Assembly (NCBI GenBank): GCA_963575645.1
Contig: OY754470.1
Span: 45,601,201 to 45,665,200, forward strand
Length of the DNA: 64,000 nt
From: Xanthostigma xanthostigma
Taxonomy: Eukaryota; Arthropoda; Insecta; Raphidioptera; Raphidiidae
Direction: 5' to 3'
Shown: piece by piece, positions 11,481 through 23,560 of the stretch
Layout: each line of letters opens with the position of its first letter
Numbering within the stretch: the first letter of the stretch is position 1
Program-made: the position numbers and the translations under genes
The notes under the pieces: generated by a model
Databases searched by the model: none
Seen by the model: the letters and a program-made list of their open reading frames with translations, nothing else
Told to the model about the DNA's origin: nothing

Positions 11481-12129
11481 GTTACGGCCAATTCCCGGAA
11501 TCCGGGTAATGTCGACATTGACCGGTCAATACCGACAATGCCCGAGCCACATCGGACAATGTCCGAAATCGGACAAGGTTCAAAAAATAGATTTTTTTAT
11601 AAACATGAAACGGTGACATTTGATTTATCTTTATCATGATAAGTTATCATTAACGCTTTACGGAATTTTTATCACTGATATTAAAAATAAAAATCAAAAA
11701 TAAATTATACGTAGTTTTGATTTTTATTTTTATTGCTGAAATAAATGTGAGTTCTGAAATTTAATGCATTGAGATATATTGTTTAATGCTCATATCATAT
11801 AAAAAATATAATTATTTTATTAGTAATGCCTTTTTGTATTTTTTTATTCATTAAAATAAATAAAATGTGTGGAAATAAATTATACGTGTTTTCTATCATC
11901 AATAGTTGTAATAGAAAGCTGAAAAATATATTCTTCAATAGTTGATATCAGTGATAAACATTCCATAAAGCGTTAATGATAACTTATCATGATAAAGATA
12001 CAATCAAAATAATATCAGCGTTTCATGTTTATAAAAAATCTATTTCTTTAACCTTGTCCGATTTCGGACATTGTCCGATGTGGCTCGGGCATTGTCGACA
12101 TTGCCCGGATTCCGGACATTGACCGTAAC
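11481..12129. mobile_element. MITE with GC-rich multi-hairpin TIRs, copy 1
   Basis: Long inverted ends of about 200 bases run from GTTACGGCCAATTCCCGGAA to the complement ending GACCGTAAC. Each end is itself built of small inverted repeats such as GTCCGAAATCGGAC and CCCGGAATCCGGG, followed by 'ATCATGATAAGTTATCATTA'. The second copy is 31640-32439. No transposase. The GC-rich ends contrast sharply with the AT-rich flanks. Confidence 0.7.
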
Positions 12130-12555
12130 ATATAGATTATAGATCTAACTGTGAAATTATTATGGACCTATCAAAACTAAATGACCGAATATAATCCTGA
12201 AAAGTGAAGAAACGATAGTATACGCAGGATGCCGTTTTCGGTGTCCTCGAAAATAGCATGTTTTTAATTATTTCGATTTTGCACCTCAATAATCTGTCGC
12301 GTGCCACCTGTGGCACGCGTGGCATACGTTCGTCACTCCCGCCGTAGATTCGTTCGGTACTTCGTCGCAGCAGTATTCCAACATAATCGGGATAATAAGA
12401 ATGTAAAACAGTATTGGTTTTAAATGATCACGTTTTATTTGTCCGACTTTAAGTACAATGTTTCATCCGGTGTTTGTAGCTACTTTGTAACTTTGTAACC
12501 GCACAATCTGCACAGCACAGTGAACTGTATAATGAGAATTGTGTACGTAAAATAA
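12130..12555. other. intergenic, nothing seen
   Basis: A short inverted pair 'GTGCCACCTGTGGCAC' lies at about 12301. No gene recognised. Confidence 0.4.
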
Positions 12556-13008
12556 AGCCCGCTGCACACGAGGCTAGAAACGCTGCTAGATTCCTTGCTA
12601 GATTTGCCTACTAGTTTCCTAGCGCTAGTATTCTTAATTGCTGTTAAGTGCTCGCTTCACACGAACTATTTTTCAAGCTTGTATTGTGGATAGATCTGAT
12701 GCGCGCGCAGTGACAGTTCGAATATAAGCACAGAGCAAAACGTGTCTGTTGTCTGACTCTGAACAGAATGACGCCATGTTGGTTTGTGGGCGTTTGTTCA
12801 AGTTCCCACGCGACAAGATACTGCGTCCTGATTGGTTCTTGCTCATATATAGCGGCGGGTCTAGCAAGGAAAACAGCCCCTGTTTTAATTTTAAAACCTA
12901 TCTTATGAGCTAGCAGGCCAGCCCGCAGTGACGTCATTTCTAGCTTCGTACCCAGACTACCGGCCAGCAGAACTCCTAGCAGTGTTTCTAGGCTCGTGTG
13001 CAGCGGCC
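12556..13008. mobile_element. TTAA-type (piggyBac-like) MITE, copy 2
   Basis: Left end GCCCGCTGCACACGAGGCTA (one substitution from the family). Right end GGCTCGTGTGCAGCGGCC, followed by TTAA at 13009-13012. Five other copies or fragments plus this one share the interior. TTAA next to several ends suggests piggyBac-type insertion. Non-coding. Confidence 0.7.
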
Positions 13009-13365
13009 TTAAAGCTCCTGCTCTATACAGTCTACGGTTACATCGTCGCCTATAGCCACGTATGCTTTATACGTTACGGAACAGAATAAATGCACGTACC
13101 GTCTATAATGCATTACTCTAAGGTCTAGCAGGATCAATCGTCCTGGTTGCAGTCATAACACTCTATAGCAGTGGTAACCAAATGGCGGACCGCAGGCAAG
13201 TTTTTCAAAATTGTGCATTTTCAGAAAATAATAGAGAATCATTCTCGAAAAATAATTAGCAATCAGACACCAAATCTATACAGATAAATAAAATTGAAGT
13301 GTCTGTAATCTCAAAATAACAGCTTTTTACTAAATGTATATGAAAGTATAGACGGTACTTATAAC

Positions 13366-13817
13366 TAGGGTTGCCATCCGTCCGGAATTCCCCGGATTTG
13401 TCGTCTTTTTAAGAGCGTCCGGGGACAGTCCGGGCGGGTTTTTTTACAGTCCGGGTTTTAATTTGACTAGATAAATCTTTTCTTATCAAGAGACGATAGT
13501 AGAATATTGTTTAATTCGAAAAGATTTAATTTTGCTTATTGGAATAAAGAATGTAGAGTTATTGCTTTTTCTAATTTTTATACGGCTCTTTAATTTAATT
13601 ACCAAAGAGAATAGACATATAATTAAATGAAAGCTTGTAAAATTCCATATATTTCTTTAATTTTAAAAATTCATCTATACTATTTCTGTATTATTAAGGT
13701 ATTATTTAATTTCATCAGTAAAATAAGGATTGGAAATTATGTTCGGGTTTCGAGCTCAAAAATCCGAGTTTTTGAGCTTCTTGTCCTAGTTTATTGACAT
13801 TACAGATGGCAAACCTA
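13366..13817. mobile_element. hAT-type MITE with perfect 8-bp target duplication
   Basis: Starts TAGGGTTGCCATC and ends GATGGCAAACCTA, flanked on both sides by the exact 8-base direct repeat CTTATAAC (13358-13365 and 13818-13825). An 8-base duplication with TAG...CTA ends is diagnostic of hAT transposition. The interior includes 'TCCGGGGACAGTCCGGGCGG'. No coding capacity. Confidence 0.85.
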
Positions 13818-13857
13818 CTTATAACCAAAAAACAATTTTTGAAGTTTTTGTCTATTT

Positions 13858-13990
13858 GTTTCGGCTAATCTTCTAAACGACTGGACCGATTTTGACGGGA
13901 GTTTCACTGCAGATAGCTAATGTTATAAGGAGTAACTTTAAGTTACTAACTTAGACTATCAAGGAGGTTGAGCCGTTTTACGAAGATAAT
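13858..13990 (+). mobile_element. non-LTR retrotransposon tail fragment
   Basis: 'GGCTAATCTTCTAAACGACT' followed by 'GGACCGATTTTGACGGGAGT' is the typical 3' region of arthropod RTE-like elements. Short fragment only. Confidence 0.4.
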
Positions 13991-14100
13991 GAAAAAAATC
14001 TGAAATTATTTAATAGATTATTTAATAGATTTTTTTATGACAAAATTTTCTGTAAAAAATCCAAAATCCAAATCTTTGATTAACGTCTGATTAGAACTCT

Positions 14101-14322
14101 TCAATAAATAAAATTATCGACCAATTTTTCAGACAATATATTAACAAAAAATATATAATTAATACATTAACGTTTCAATCCGGATTTGGACCTTCTTCAG
14201 AACTGATCTAAAAAATATAAAAAATAATTAATATTTAAAATCTAATTCGCTTTTTATAGAATCTTTCAAAATTATTACTGAATATATTGTCTGAAAAATT
14301 GGTCGATAATTTTATTTATTGA
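14101..14322. repeat. inverted repeat, 40-base perfect arms
   Basis: Bases 14101-14140 and 14283-14322 are exact inverted copies containing 'TCGACCAATTTTTCAGACAA'. The block 'AACGTCTGATTAGAACTCTT' just upstream recurs near 17075 (inverted) and 62338, and 'CCGGATTTGGACCTTCTTCA' recurs near 16963, so this is part of a dispersed family. No coding capacity. Confidence 0.6.
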
Positions 14323-14797
14323 AAAATCCAAAATCATTAGGAGATTTATAAAGTTAAAAATTAAAAAAAACTTTTACATGTAGTCTTATGGAAAATATGT
14401 CAACCTAGCATGCAAACTTCATTTTATTTTTTTGCAAATAACCAAATAATGCTAGCAGTTTCGAAAACTAACTGTGGAAAGCATCGATGTCTTACGCATA
14501 TTTTAATATTTTTTCCAATTTAATTAGGAGACTTTTAATCAATAAAAAAATTATTAAACCTTAACACTTTTCGATTATGGACTTTTATTCTTGACAGTTT
14601 TAACAATTTTAACTGAATAATCAACTTTTTAATGATTTAATTTTAATTTTTATTACTTCTAATTTATTTTTTTAATTATTCACTGCAAAAATATGTAAAA
14701 TATTTACTTAAATTTATTTTTTTAACCTAACTTTGTACATAAAATTCAAAAGTTAGTCCATTAAGTAAAATACTGAAATAATTAATTATAATTAAAA

Positions 14798-15784
14798 AAT
14801 AGTATATTGTGCGACTAGTGAGAGAAGGAGAAGATTCCATGAGCGTGAAATTTGCCGCACGAGCGCAGCGAGTGCGGTAAAACACACGCGAGTGGAATAT
14901 TCTCCTTCGATCAATAGTCGCACATAATACTTTATTCAACTAGCAGGAGTAATATGTAATCGGGGCCCTGATAAAAGAGGGAAAAATAATAAATCACTTC
15001 ATTGATTGACGTACCACCGTCAGTGTATACACAAGATTGCCATGATTTCGCTGAATTGCGATGCTGTTTTCATATAAGTATACAATACCGCCTACCACGT
15101 TCCTATTGGTCCAGAAGCTACTTGCAGTTTTTTTCATTATTTAGCGCTTGGGCTTGCTACTGAGTTTCTATTGGTCCAGAAAATTCATTATTACACTAGT
15201 GAAGTAATATATGATTTCTCCCACGCCATATTACTCACGCGTGTTGAATAAATATATTTATTCAACACGCGTGAGTAATATGTAATTTCGGGGCCCTGCT
15301 AAACGTGGGAGAAATAATATATTACTTCACTATAGTGTAATAATGAATTTTCTGGCGTGGGAGAAATCATATATTACTTCACTAGTGTAATAATGAATTT
15401 TCTGGACCAATAGAAACTCAGTAGCAAGCCCAAGCGCTAAATAATGAAAAAAACTGCAAGTAGCTTCTGGACCAATAGGAACGTGGTAGGCGGTATTGTA
15501 TACTTATATGAAAACAGCATCGCAATTCAGCGAAATCATGGCAATCTTGTGTATACACTGACGGTGGTACGTCAATCAATGAAGTGATTTATTATTTTTC
15601 CCTCTTTTATCAGGGCCCCGATTACATATTACTCCTGCTAGTTGAATAAAGTATTATGTGCGACTATTGATCGAAGGAGAATATTCCACTCGCGTGTGTT
15701 TTACCGCACTCGCTGCGCTCGTGCGGCAAATTTCACGCTCATGGAATCTTCTCCTTCTCTCACTAGTCGCACAATATACTATTA
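14798..15784. repeat. 1-kb palindrome with about 430-base arms
   Basis: Left arm 14798-15227 and right arm 15354-15784 are inverted copies with no difference noticed by eye; both give the same translated shadow on opposite strands. The 126-base centre is not the simple continuation. It holds a second palindrome around 15254 ('TTGAATAAATATATTTATTC') and a diverged extra copy of the arm motif 'GTGGGAGAAATAATATATTA'. Arm ends read AGTATATTGTGCGACTAGTG. No target duplication is clear. Foldback-type element or recent inverted duplication. Confidence 0.8.
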
Positions 15785-15785
15785 T

Positions 15786-16384
15786 TTATGCCTTTATGAC
15801 AATAATTTATTGATATCATCGACTTATAACCTTTTGTAAAAATATTATGGAAAAGTTCCCATTTAGAATTCGATTTATTTTTGATTGGGACTGTAACGGA
15901 TCAACCTCCTTAAATACTGTAGTTCGTCAAAATACATTCTGATCAAAGAAAAAAAAAATGATGTCAATAATTAGATTTCACATTGTTACAGTTACAATAC
16001 TGAAAAAATAATGAAAAATTTATTTTCCAACAATGGACTTTAATCTGAAACTTCCATTCACCGCTTCCCCCTCCAACGACTTAAAATGTCTCAAAGGCGA
16101 GCACATAAATGCAATTAAACCAGCGCTAGAAAACTAGTAGTCGAATCTAGCAAGTAATCAAGCGGCATTTCCAGCCTCGTGTGCTGCGACCTTTACGTGT
16201 AGGTATATTATAGTTTGTTGTCAACAGTGGTTAATAAAAGTTAGTAATTAAAACACCATAAACACGGATGTGATTCATAATTTCAAAAAGATTATTTAAG
16301 ATCGCCTGTGCATGAAAAAAGTTTAAGTGAGCTATATTATTATAGGATATATATAATATAGGCAGAGGTACATATGTATATGTC
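15786..16384. other. intergenic with a piggyBac-like MITE remnant
   Basis: Bases 16119-16192 match the end of the TTAA-type MITE family ('CCAGCCTCGTGTGCTGCGAC'). Remainder unrecognised. Confidence 0.45.
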
Positions 16385-16790
16385 CAATAGTAATATTATA
16401 GCGACAACAAAGCGCTATAACGCCCCGGGAGAACCGGTGTCTTCACCTGGGTCTCCTCTCTCTTGTTGCGCGCAAATTTATTATCACCAAGTGCAAACAT
16501 TTGCATAGAGATGGTAGTCAAGAGACGTGGAAGAATAAGAACAAGAGACGATCGCGATGCTCGCTTGTCTGTACCGAGTGCTATTTGCTTCTCGTTCGCT
16601 ATCCCACTTCTGCAGCGCTCCGAAAGAATGGCGTCGAGGGAATTAAAAAATAAGTCGTTCCGGAAAAAATCGTATATCAAAATTACGATATTGCCTTTTT
16701 ACTCTATAACAATTACTGTCTTTTTATGCCCTTTATTTATAATGTCTTATCTTGCCTTTTTCAGAAACGCGTTGAATATTTTCAACTAGA
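16385..16790. other. GC-richer island, unrecognised
   Basis: Clearly less AT-rich than its surroundings and open on both strands over about 300 bases. The translation shows no domain, no splice-site support and strong overlap of both frames. It could be a fragment of a non-autonomous element. Not called as a gene. Confidence 0.3.
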
Positions 16791-17334
16791 AAAACTTCAG
16801 TAAAAACATCCGTCGGTACTTGCACCGTGTCCCGTGCCACCAATCCCCCACTTCTATAGCCAAATATGGTTCTGCATTTATAAAAAAAAATACAATTAAA
16901 TTGTAAAATAATTAAGTAGATACTAATTCATTTTTATATTTTTTTGGATTACATATTTCTGAAGAAGTTCCAAATCCGGACCGCAACGTCATTTATTGAG
17001 ATATTGAATTATAATATAATTTTTTGCCAATATACAGTCTGAAAAAATTGGTTGATAATTTCATTTATTTGAAGATTTCTATTCAGACGTTAATCTAAGA
17101 TTTTAAAATAACCAGTGTTCAATATGATATAATTGCTATTAGTTGCCATGGTTACCTACATAATATGTTCCACGTCATTTAAAAATTAATCAAAGCAGGC
17201 TTCACAAGTTTATTTCTGATAGATCTTCTAAACAAAATAACAGCCGATTTTTTTTTCAAAATATTTCTGAAACTATAAAGTTTACGAAAAAATATTTTTT
17301 ACAAAACTTTCTTGAAAAAATAAATAAAATAATA

Positions 17335-17645
17335 AACTGTTATGAAAAGTATACCATTATTATATAAAAAACACCGTTATAGCAAAAATCTCTTCTGCGC
17401 ATGCGCTGATTTTTCCCAAAAACAATGGAGATTTTCATATTAGCATCCTCCCAAAATTTGGTTTCAATTCGTTTATCCGTTTGATCTGTATCGTGTTCAC
17501 AGACAAACAGACGCACAGAGTTTTTTTCCAAAAATATGTTTTTTTGATTCGGGGACCTCAAAACGGAAAAATATTGTAAAATGTTGAAAAGTTATTTTTG
17601 ACCTTAACTAGTACCATTCCCTACTTGAGGATAAAAATTCTACAA
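17335..17645 (+). repeat. dispersed repeat R3, copy 2
   Basis: Matches 7880-8240 and 30735-31000: 'CTTCTGCGCATGCGCTGATT', 'GTTTCAATTCGTTTATCCGT', 'GACCTCAAAACGGAAAAATA'. Probable retrotransposon 3' region. Confidence 0.5.
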
Positions 17646-18007
17646 GAATTCGATTCAAGTGTTTTTTGTCGATACTATACCTAACTTGTAACGGTGGGGT
17701 ATTACTGTATTTTTGATTCGTTGTTCTCTGATTGTTTAATTTGGTACTCCAAACGAAAAATTAATTAGCCTTTGTGAAACGAAATTGACTTCATTTATCG
17801 TACAAAATCGAAAGTCTTTTGTTTTTCGAATATAAAAGGTTTTTTATGTATTTTTACAGCCTACCATGAAAATAGAATGTCAACTTTTGAACGAAGACAT
17901 AATTTATTAAACAGAAAGGAAATAAGTCGTGTTTTGTCTTTTAGCCTTTTGAATTTTATGAAACAAATGATGAAAATTAAAATACACAATCGTAAATTTA
18001 TTTTTGA
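17646..18007. other. intergenic, nothing seen
   Basis: No feature recognised. Confidence 0.4.
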
Positions 18008-18450
18008 ACTAGCTGCTACCCACGGCCCCGCCCGCGATTGAGATGAAACGTGACAACGACATCAGTAGTGGAACCGTTTCATTTAAAAAGCAAGGTTTAT
18101 ACACTTTGATGTCTTCACCAGCAGTTTTTGCGTGCTATGTATATTATTACGTGTGCATTTTAAAATCATCCATTATTTTGCAGAAACGCTGAAATACGTA
18201 ATCCTTTATTTCTTACCAAATGCTTAAATATGAATTTTCATATCCTTGACTTGAGAAATGATGGGTTCCTCATGAAAACTTTCATCCCCTATTTCACTCC
18301 CTTCAGGTTTTTTTGAGACATAAGGTACCCTATGTCCTTCCTCGGGATTCAATCTATGTTCTTGCCAAATTTTATCGAAATCTGTTCAGCGGTTTACCCG
18401 TGAAAGCGTAACAAACAAACTCACATTCGCATTTATAATATTAGTTAGGA
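18008..18450 (+). mobile_element. RTE-like 3' end, second subfamily
   Basis: Opens 'CACGGCCCCGCCCGCGATTG', contains 'TATGTCCTTCCTCGGGATTC' and ends 'GCGTAACAAACAAACTCACA' before 'TTATAATATTAGTTAGGAT'. This is the usual order for the 3' end of arthropod RTE-like LINEs. No ORF left. Confidence 0.55.
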
Positions 18451-18619
18451 TAACAATATTCAAATTTTCAAAATTATTTGTCGTGAAACAGTGCGAAAAA
18501 ATGATATTTTACTAACGCTATACAGGCATGAAAAGTGGCTATTTTATTAGGAATCGTGCAAAAAAACTTTTTTTTCGTACTTTATATTTAAACGGACCGT
18601 GTAAACACTTATCCCATAA

Positions 18620-18863
18620 AAAACATAAATGTGGAAAAGGGAGCCAAGTTCAATATTAAGAATATGCGTGGTTATCGATTTCGCCGACAAAAAGATTTGA
18701 AATCTAAAAGGGTGCCAAGTTTTCACTTGGCAAGTTTTCGTGTTTTATATTATGATTTGTACCTGAACTTCATATTTGTATGTGTGAAAACTTGCCTTGA
18801 CACCTTTTTAGATCTCAATTATTTTTGTATTGAATATTGAACTTGATTCACATTTATGTTTTG
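18620..18863. mobile_element. short MITE-like inverted-repeat element
   Basis: 'ACATAAATGTGG...' with 'CAAGTTCAATATT' at the left is mirrored by 'AATATTGAACTTGATTCACA' and 'TTTATGT' at the right. A second inner pair 'AAGTTTTCACTTGGCAAGTT' folds on itself. Target duplication unclear. Confidence 0.45.
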
Positions 18864-19845
18864 TATGGATTATAATTATTTTTTGTAAAGAAATTATTAT
18901 TATTTATTATTCAAAAGTGATTTTCAAAATAATCTTCTTTCCTGTATGGTTTTTGTTTTTCGAAAGGCGTTAGGTGTTAATAAAAATCGATTGCTTGAAA
19001 AATATTTCAAATCTTAAAAATTCACTGTTATCTGATTATATCCTTTGTATACTTACATACAATTACTTATCTGGACGCCAAATTTCAACTTTCTAGGTCA
19101 TCTGGAAGTGAGTTAGGTTTTTGATCTATATGTCAGTGAGTCAGTCAGTCAGTCAATGATTTTTAGACGTTAATATCTCAATAACCGTTTGAGCTGTATT
19201 TATAAAATTTGTTGTTCTAGTTAATCTAAGGAGTTTTAATAAATAAACCAAATTTCATATATTTATGTTAAATAGATTTTGAGTTATTAAGGGGTCAAAA
19301 CTGGCTCCAAATGGCTCGTGTAATATAACACACGGCTACTTTTTCTTTGTTGAACTTGGCTTGACACGCTGCCGCGTCTCTAGATATAAAAAAATTCAAA
19401 TATTATTCTCTCGTCTAACCTTAAAGAGTTGTAGTACGCGTGGAAACGGTATTCACGCCCACGCGTAACTTTTTGAATAATAGTAACGGCCGACCTATTA
19501 TTATATGCATAACATAATAATATATCACAGGGTCAGGAAACTTTTTTTGATAGAAAACTCAATTAAAATATTACGCACCATTTAATGCACAAAGTATAAT
19601 GTACCATACAGTTGTTAGTTATAGCACTTTAGTTTTGAACAGTTCATACTAGGGTCATTTAAAAATAATCCTTTTTCTTCTTTTTAACAACTAGGGTTAT
19701 TGAGCCTTGCACTAGTTCCAGACATGTATACCTCCCGAAACCATACCCTCTGTCGGAGATGTTTCCTATCTTTTCTTAGAACTCGCATCTGAACATGTTC
19801 ATACTCCGGTATATAGTCCGATTTCATTACGAGATCTGTCGCTAC
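18864..19845. other. intergenic with (TCAG)n microsatellite
   Basis: A short TCAG/AGTC microsatellite lies at 19132-19160 inside a block ('TAGGTCATCTGGAAGTGAGT') that looks like another retrotransposon tail. No gene. Confidence 0.35.
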
Positions 19846-20266
19846 TCGCTAGTGTCCGACCGAAGGTCGATTTCTAGCCGAAGCCGATTAGTCGGCTATC
19901 GCCACAACCTTCGGCCGAAGCCGAAGATTTAAAAACCCTAAGAAATTCAGTGCAAGATTGGCTACAACTGCTACAAGCTACAATTAATATTATAAATGAT
20001 TTTAAAACTGAAGGTTTACATTGACTATATAATATAAAAAGGTAATTTTAATCGTCTCGTCAACTCCATCGCGCTCTCGCTCGTTCGTAACAGTTCGTTT
20101 AATTTCGGTGTTTGTTAGAAACTTTTGGCTTCGGCCAACACTTCGGCCCATTTTGGCCGAAGTCGAAGGCCTCTCTATTTTATATAATTTCTCCTTGCAA
20201 TGAATCCCCGTTACACCCTTTTAGGGGTTGAATTTTCAAAAATCTGTTCTTAGCGGATGCTTACGT

Positions 20267-20625
20267 CATAATAATAATAATAAGAAGCCTTTATTAAGTG
20301 TATTATTACTACATTGAGTACCAATACAAAAACTGCGTCTAGTATGTTAATTTTAGAAATATTCTTTTAAGCTGTAATAATTTTTTGCAAGCAAAAAATT
20401 TTTAACTTGCTTTTTGAAAATTCTTTCATCTTTTATTTCTCGTATCTTGATTGGTAGATTGTTGTGCACTCGAATCATGGCATTGTGCACTCCTTGACGT
20501 GTCACTTCTAGATTACTTTGTTCGGTTTTTAAAACGTGTTTATTTCTAGTGTTATGTGTATGTAATTTGGTTTTAAACAGATCCGGATTTATTTTTATAA
20601 ACATCGCACATTTTAAGATATACAT
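20267..20625 (-). pseudogene. LINE reverse-transcriptase C-terminal relic
   Basis: On the minus strand, 90 residues from 20625 to 20353 include THNTRNKH, an AMIRVHNNLPIKIRE block and FKKQVKNFLLAKNYYSLKEY. These match the tail of CR1/Jockey-type reverse transcriptase ORFs, where an H-N-T-R motif precedes 'LP..I' and 'FK..V..FL'. After the stop comes a short 3' region ending in a TTA microsatellite at 20268-20283, a usual LINE 3' tail. The N-terminal polymerase part is missing, so this is a dead 5'-truncated copy. Confidence 0.65.
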
Positions 20626-20773
20626 ATCTGTGACTGTTAGAATTTTAAATTTTTTAAATAATGACCGACAATGCGTACTATCTATGTGTCAAATTTCAGT
20701 CCAATCCGTCCAGTGGTTTGAGCTGTGCGTTGATAGATCAGTCAGTCACGGTATCCTTTTATATATTTAGACT

Positions 20774-20945
20774 AACGCTCTCCGTCCCGGTTTCGCCCGG
20801 GTGCAAAAGAACGAATAGGTGAGGGGGGACCATGAGTACAAAAGTTCATCTTAGTTTATCGATATGAATGTTGTGTCCAAATTTCATGATGATCGGAGTT
20901 ATCGTGCAAAAGTTTTTGTCGGACAGACAAATTTTGATTAAGCAA
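20774..20945 (+). mobile_element. RTE-like 3' end, copy 3 (partial)
   Basis: 'CGGTTTCGCCCGGGTGCAAA' then 'GTTCATCTTAGTTTATCGAT' and 'TGATGATCGGAGTTATCGTG', aligned with 1863-2030. Truncated after 'CAAATTTTGATT'. Confidence 0.55.
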
Positions 20946-23560
20946 ATATTATTAGTTTTTCAGCGATTGAAGAACTGCACGCTTTTAATTTTTTTGACGG
21001 CCCTTGCCCCATTTCACGTTGAAAGATATTTAAACATTTGAGCTCTTGTATAGCTAGCCTAGGCAACCCATCCTTGTATTTCATTCGCGATGTAGACTTT
21101 TAAAATGATATATGTGTCGCATTTCTCAGAAGTACTATTAAGAACGTAAAAATTCGCAAAATAAAAGTTTTTTTGTACGCTATTTTTCGAATATTACACT
21201 TTTCTCACTTAACTGATAAAATGAGTGTTTCGTCTTTAATAATACATTTTTATTTTAAAAGTGAAACTGGTAAGTACCGGGCACTGAAAAAGGTTTTTTT
21301 ATGGTATAAGTAGTTGCGAACAAAACTAAATTTCATTATCATATTCCAGTTATAAAATGTATAAAGAATAGGCTATTACACCGTTTTTTGAAAAGTGTTT
21401 TAAGGTAGTTTGAGAGCCGCAATCCCAAGTCAAATAAATGACTTTTTTTTTGTTCCTCAAATAATTACCCAAATCATGCTATAATAATTAATAGAAATTC
21501 ACATAAAAATTTGTTTGATTTAATTGAATGCGAATTATAATTAAATAATTATAGTAATGTAATTAATAAAATATTAATTGATTAGTACTCAGCTGTCACT
21601 AGTCACTGTCACTACAACAACAGAGATAGAGGCAACATGTCAGTATTAAAAAATTAATAAAATCAGAAGTACGTGGTAAATTATTCTGAAATTTTTGCAG
21701 TGTGTATTTCAGACATCGTTCTATCCATTAAAAAGTTTTTTTGTGGGGTCAAGTTTGTTAATTTTTTACAAACCCTCAATTTCCGGAGTTATTGAACAAG
21801 GACACTCATAACGGCTCGTGTATTTTGCATAACTTTAATTAATTATATCTCTTAAACGGTGTGGTAAAAAAATCTGATTCTTTTTCTGTAGTTGTCTTTA
21901 AATTATTATAATATTTTGAATAAATATAAAAAAATGTAGAGTCAAGTTTAAGACATTTGGCTACCAAACTACCATAAATAACCCTTAAAGTGATAAAGTT
22001 CGCCCGGGCAACATGGCGCACAGTGCAAGAATATCAAACTTTCGGCCCTTGTGGTGTAATATACTATTATGCAGTTGTTGTGTGAATCATTTAATTTGCA
22101 CACAAAGAGAAAATGACAAAACACCTTAAAGTCAACATTGTTTGGAAAAGCTCAAAATGGTTACTTTCAAGAAGAATTAATTTTAATTTTATTTATCGAA
22201 ACACTACGTAAATATTTTTTCTGTTAGATTGACTCCTGTTTTGCCGCAATTATGAATGAATCAGTTAAATGAAAAAGCGTGAATCAATATCCTAATGAAC
22301 AACGTTTTCATAGCTTTTACGCTTTTATTGCCTTTTTTATGTTTGCGTCAAACTTATGAAATTTAATTGTGGAGACAGATAAATTTTCTGTTTTTTATGT
22401 CTGTACACTTTTATATACCGTATGAATACTTCTTTCAAATACGCATCTTGTTTGCATGGAATTCACATCTTCCTTTAATATTAAACAACGTTGAATACAT
22501 ATTAGTTGCGATCACAGTCTGCCAATTTTAATGTATGTAGGTACTACTAAGAACACATGATAATACAATAATTAATATAAATATTTATAAATATATAAAT
22601 AATTTACATTACTTAATTAATTAACTTGAGAAATTACTGTAAGCTGCTAACAGGCCGTAAAGCGATCCTACGTTGCATTCCCTATCACATAGTCAATTGA
22701 ATTGTTCTTTGTTCGACTTATAATTAAAATTAGAGTTTAAAAAACTAAAGAAACACCATTGAATAGCAATCTGAACTCAAAAGTAAAAAATAATTTTTAA
22801 ATATAAAGATTTTTTCCAAAGCGATATAATTGATATAATTTAGTTTTTTGAATAAGCTGTTCTCATTTTAAGTTTATTCAAAAAAACAAATTAAATCGAG
22901 TTAGGGTAACGCCTAGTGAACTATAAACGCGATTTGCAAGGTATAAATATTGTATAGATATATATAGAAAATGACTAATTTGGAAAGATTTAACCTTTAA
23001 TGATTTGGGGGTCGGAAATGCGTCATTTTTTTATGATAATGACACTTCTGTGAAGAATTTTTATTTTTTTTTTGTTTTATTTATTTGTAGTTTTAACATA
23101 CAAAATAAAATCCAACAGTAAATTTCGTGGTTTTAGCTTTAGGAAGGTTGGACAATTAGTAAGCTATCAGATCATGGAAAAATTCAGGCCAAAAAGTGAG
23201 AATATATTTTTTTTTAATTTTTATCTCCCAAAATTCGGATTTTTGTAAAAAGACAACCGAAGTAGATTTTCTCGAAAATGACGCCGTTTCGACCCCCAAG
23301 TTAAAGAGGTTAAATCATTCCAAATTAGTCTTCTCCCGAGCGGAATACGAGCACTTACCGGTCTCCTGTATATTAATGTAGTAATATTGGAATCAATTTT
23401 ATAGCTTATATATAATGATGATGGCAGCTCATCTTACAGATTACGGCATACATTTTTAAATATAATTCTGTATTGTATTTGATACATTGTTACAAGAACC
23501 GTCTAAAAAGAGCAGGGTCTGACTAATTTAATATTCTTAAAAACAAATTTTATCGGCGCC
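20946..23560. other. intergenic, no gene seen
   Basis: About 2.6 kb without a supportable gene. Bases 22015-22075 hold an inverted scrap of repeat X ('CTTTCGGCCCTTGTGGTGTA'). ORFs are short and signature-free. Confidence 0.45.

Noticed and set aside
14727..15839. Two identical 'proteins' starting MNKVLCATIDRRR on opposite strands
   Set aside because: They are the two arms of the palindrome; no domain, no splice or start context.
16463..16789. 108-codon ORF with basic stretch
   Set aside because: The opposite strand is equally open, with no domain or intron signal and no recognisable homologue.
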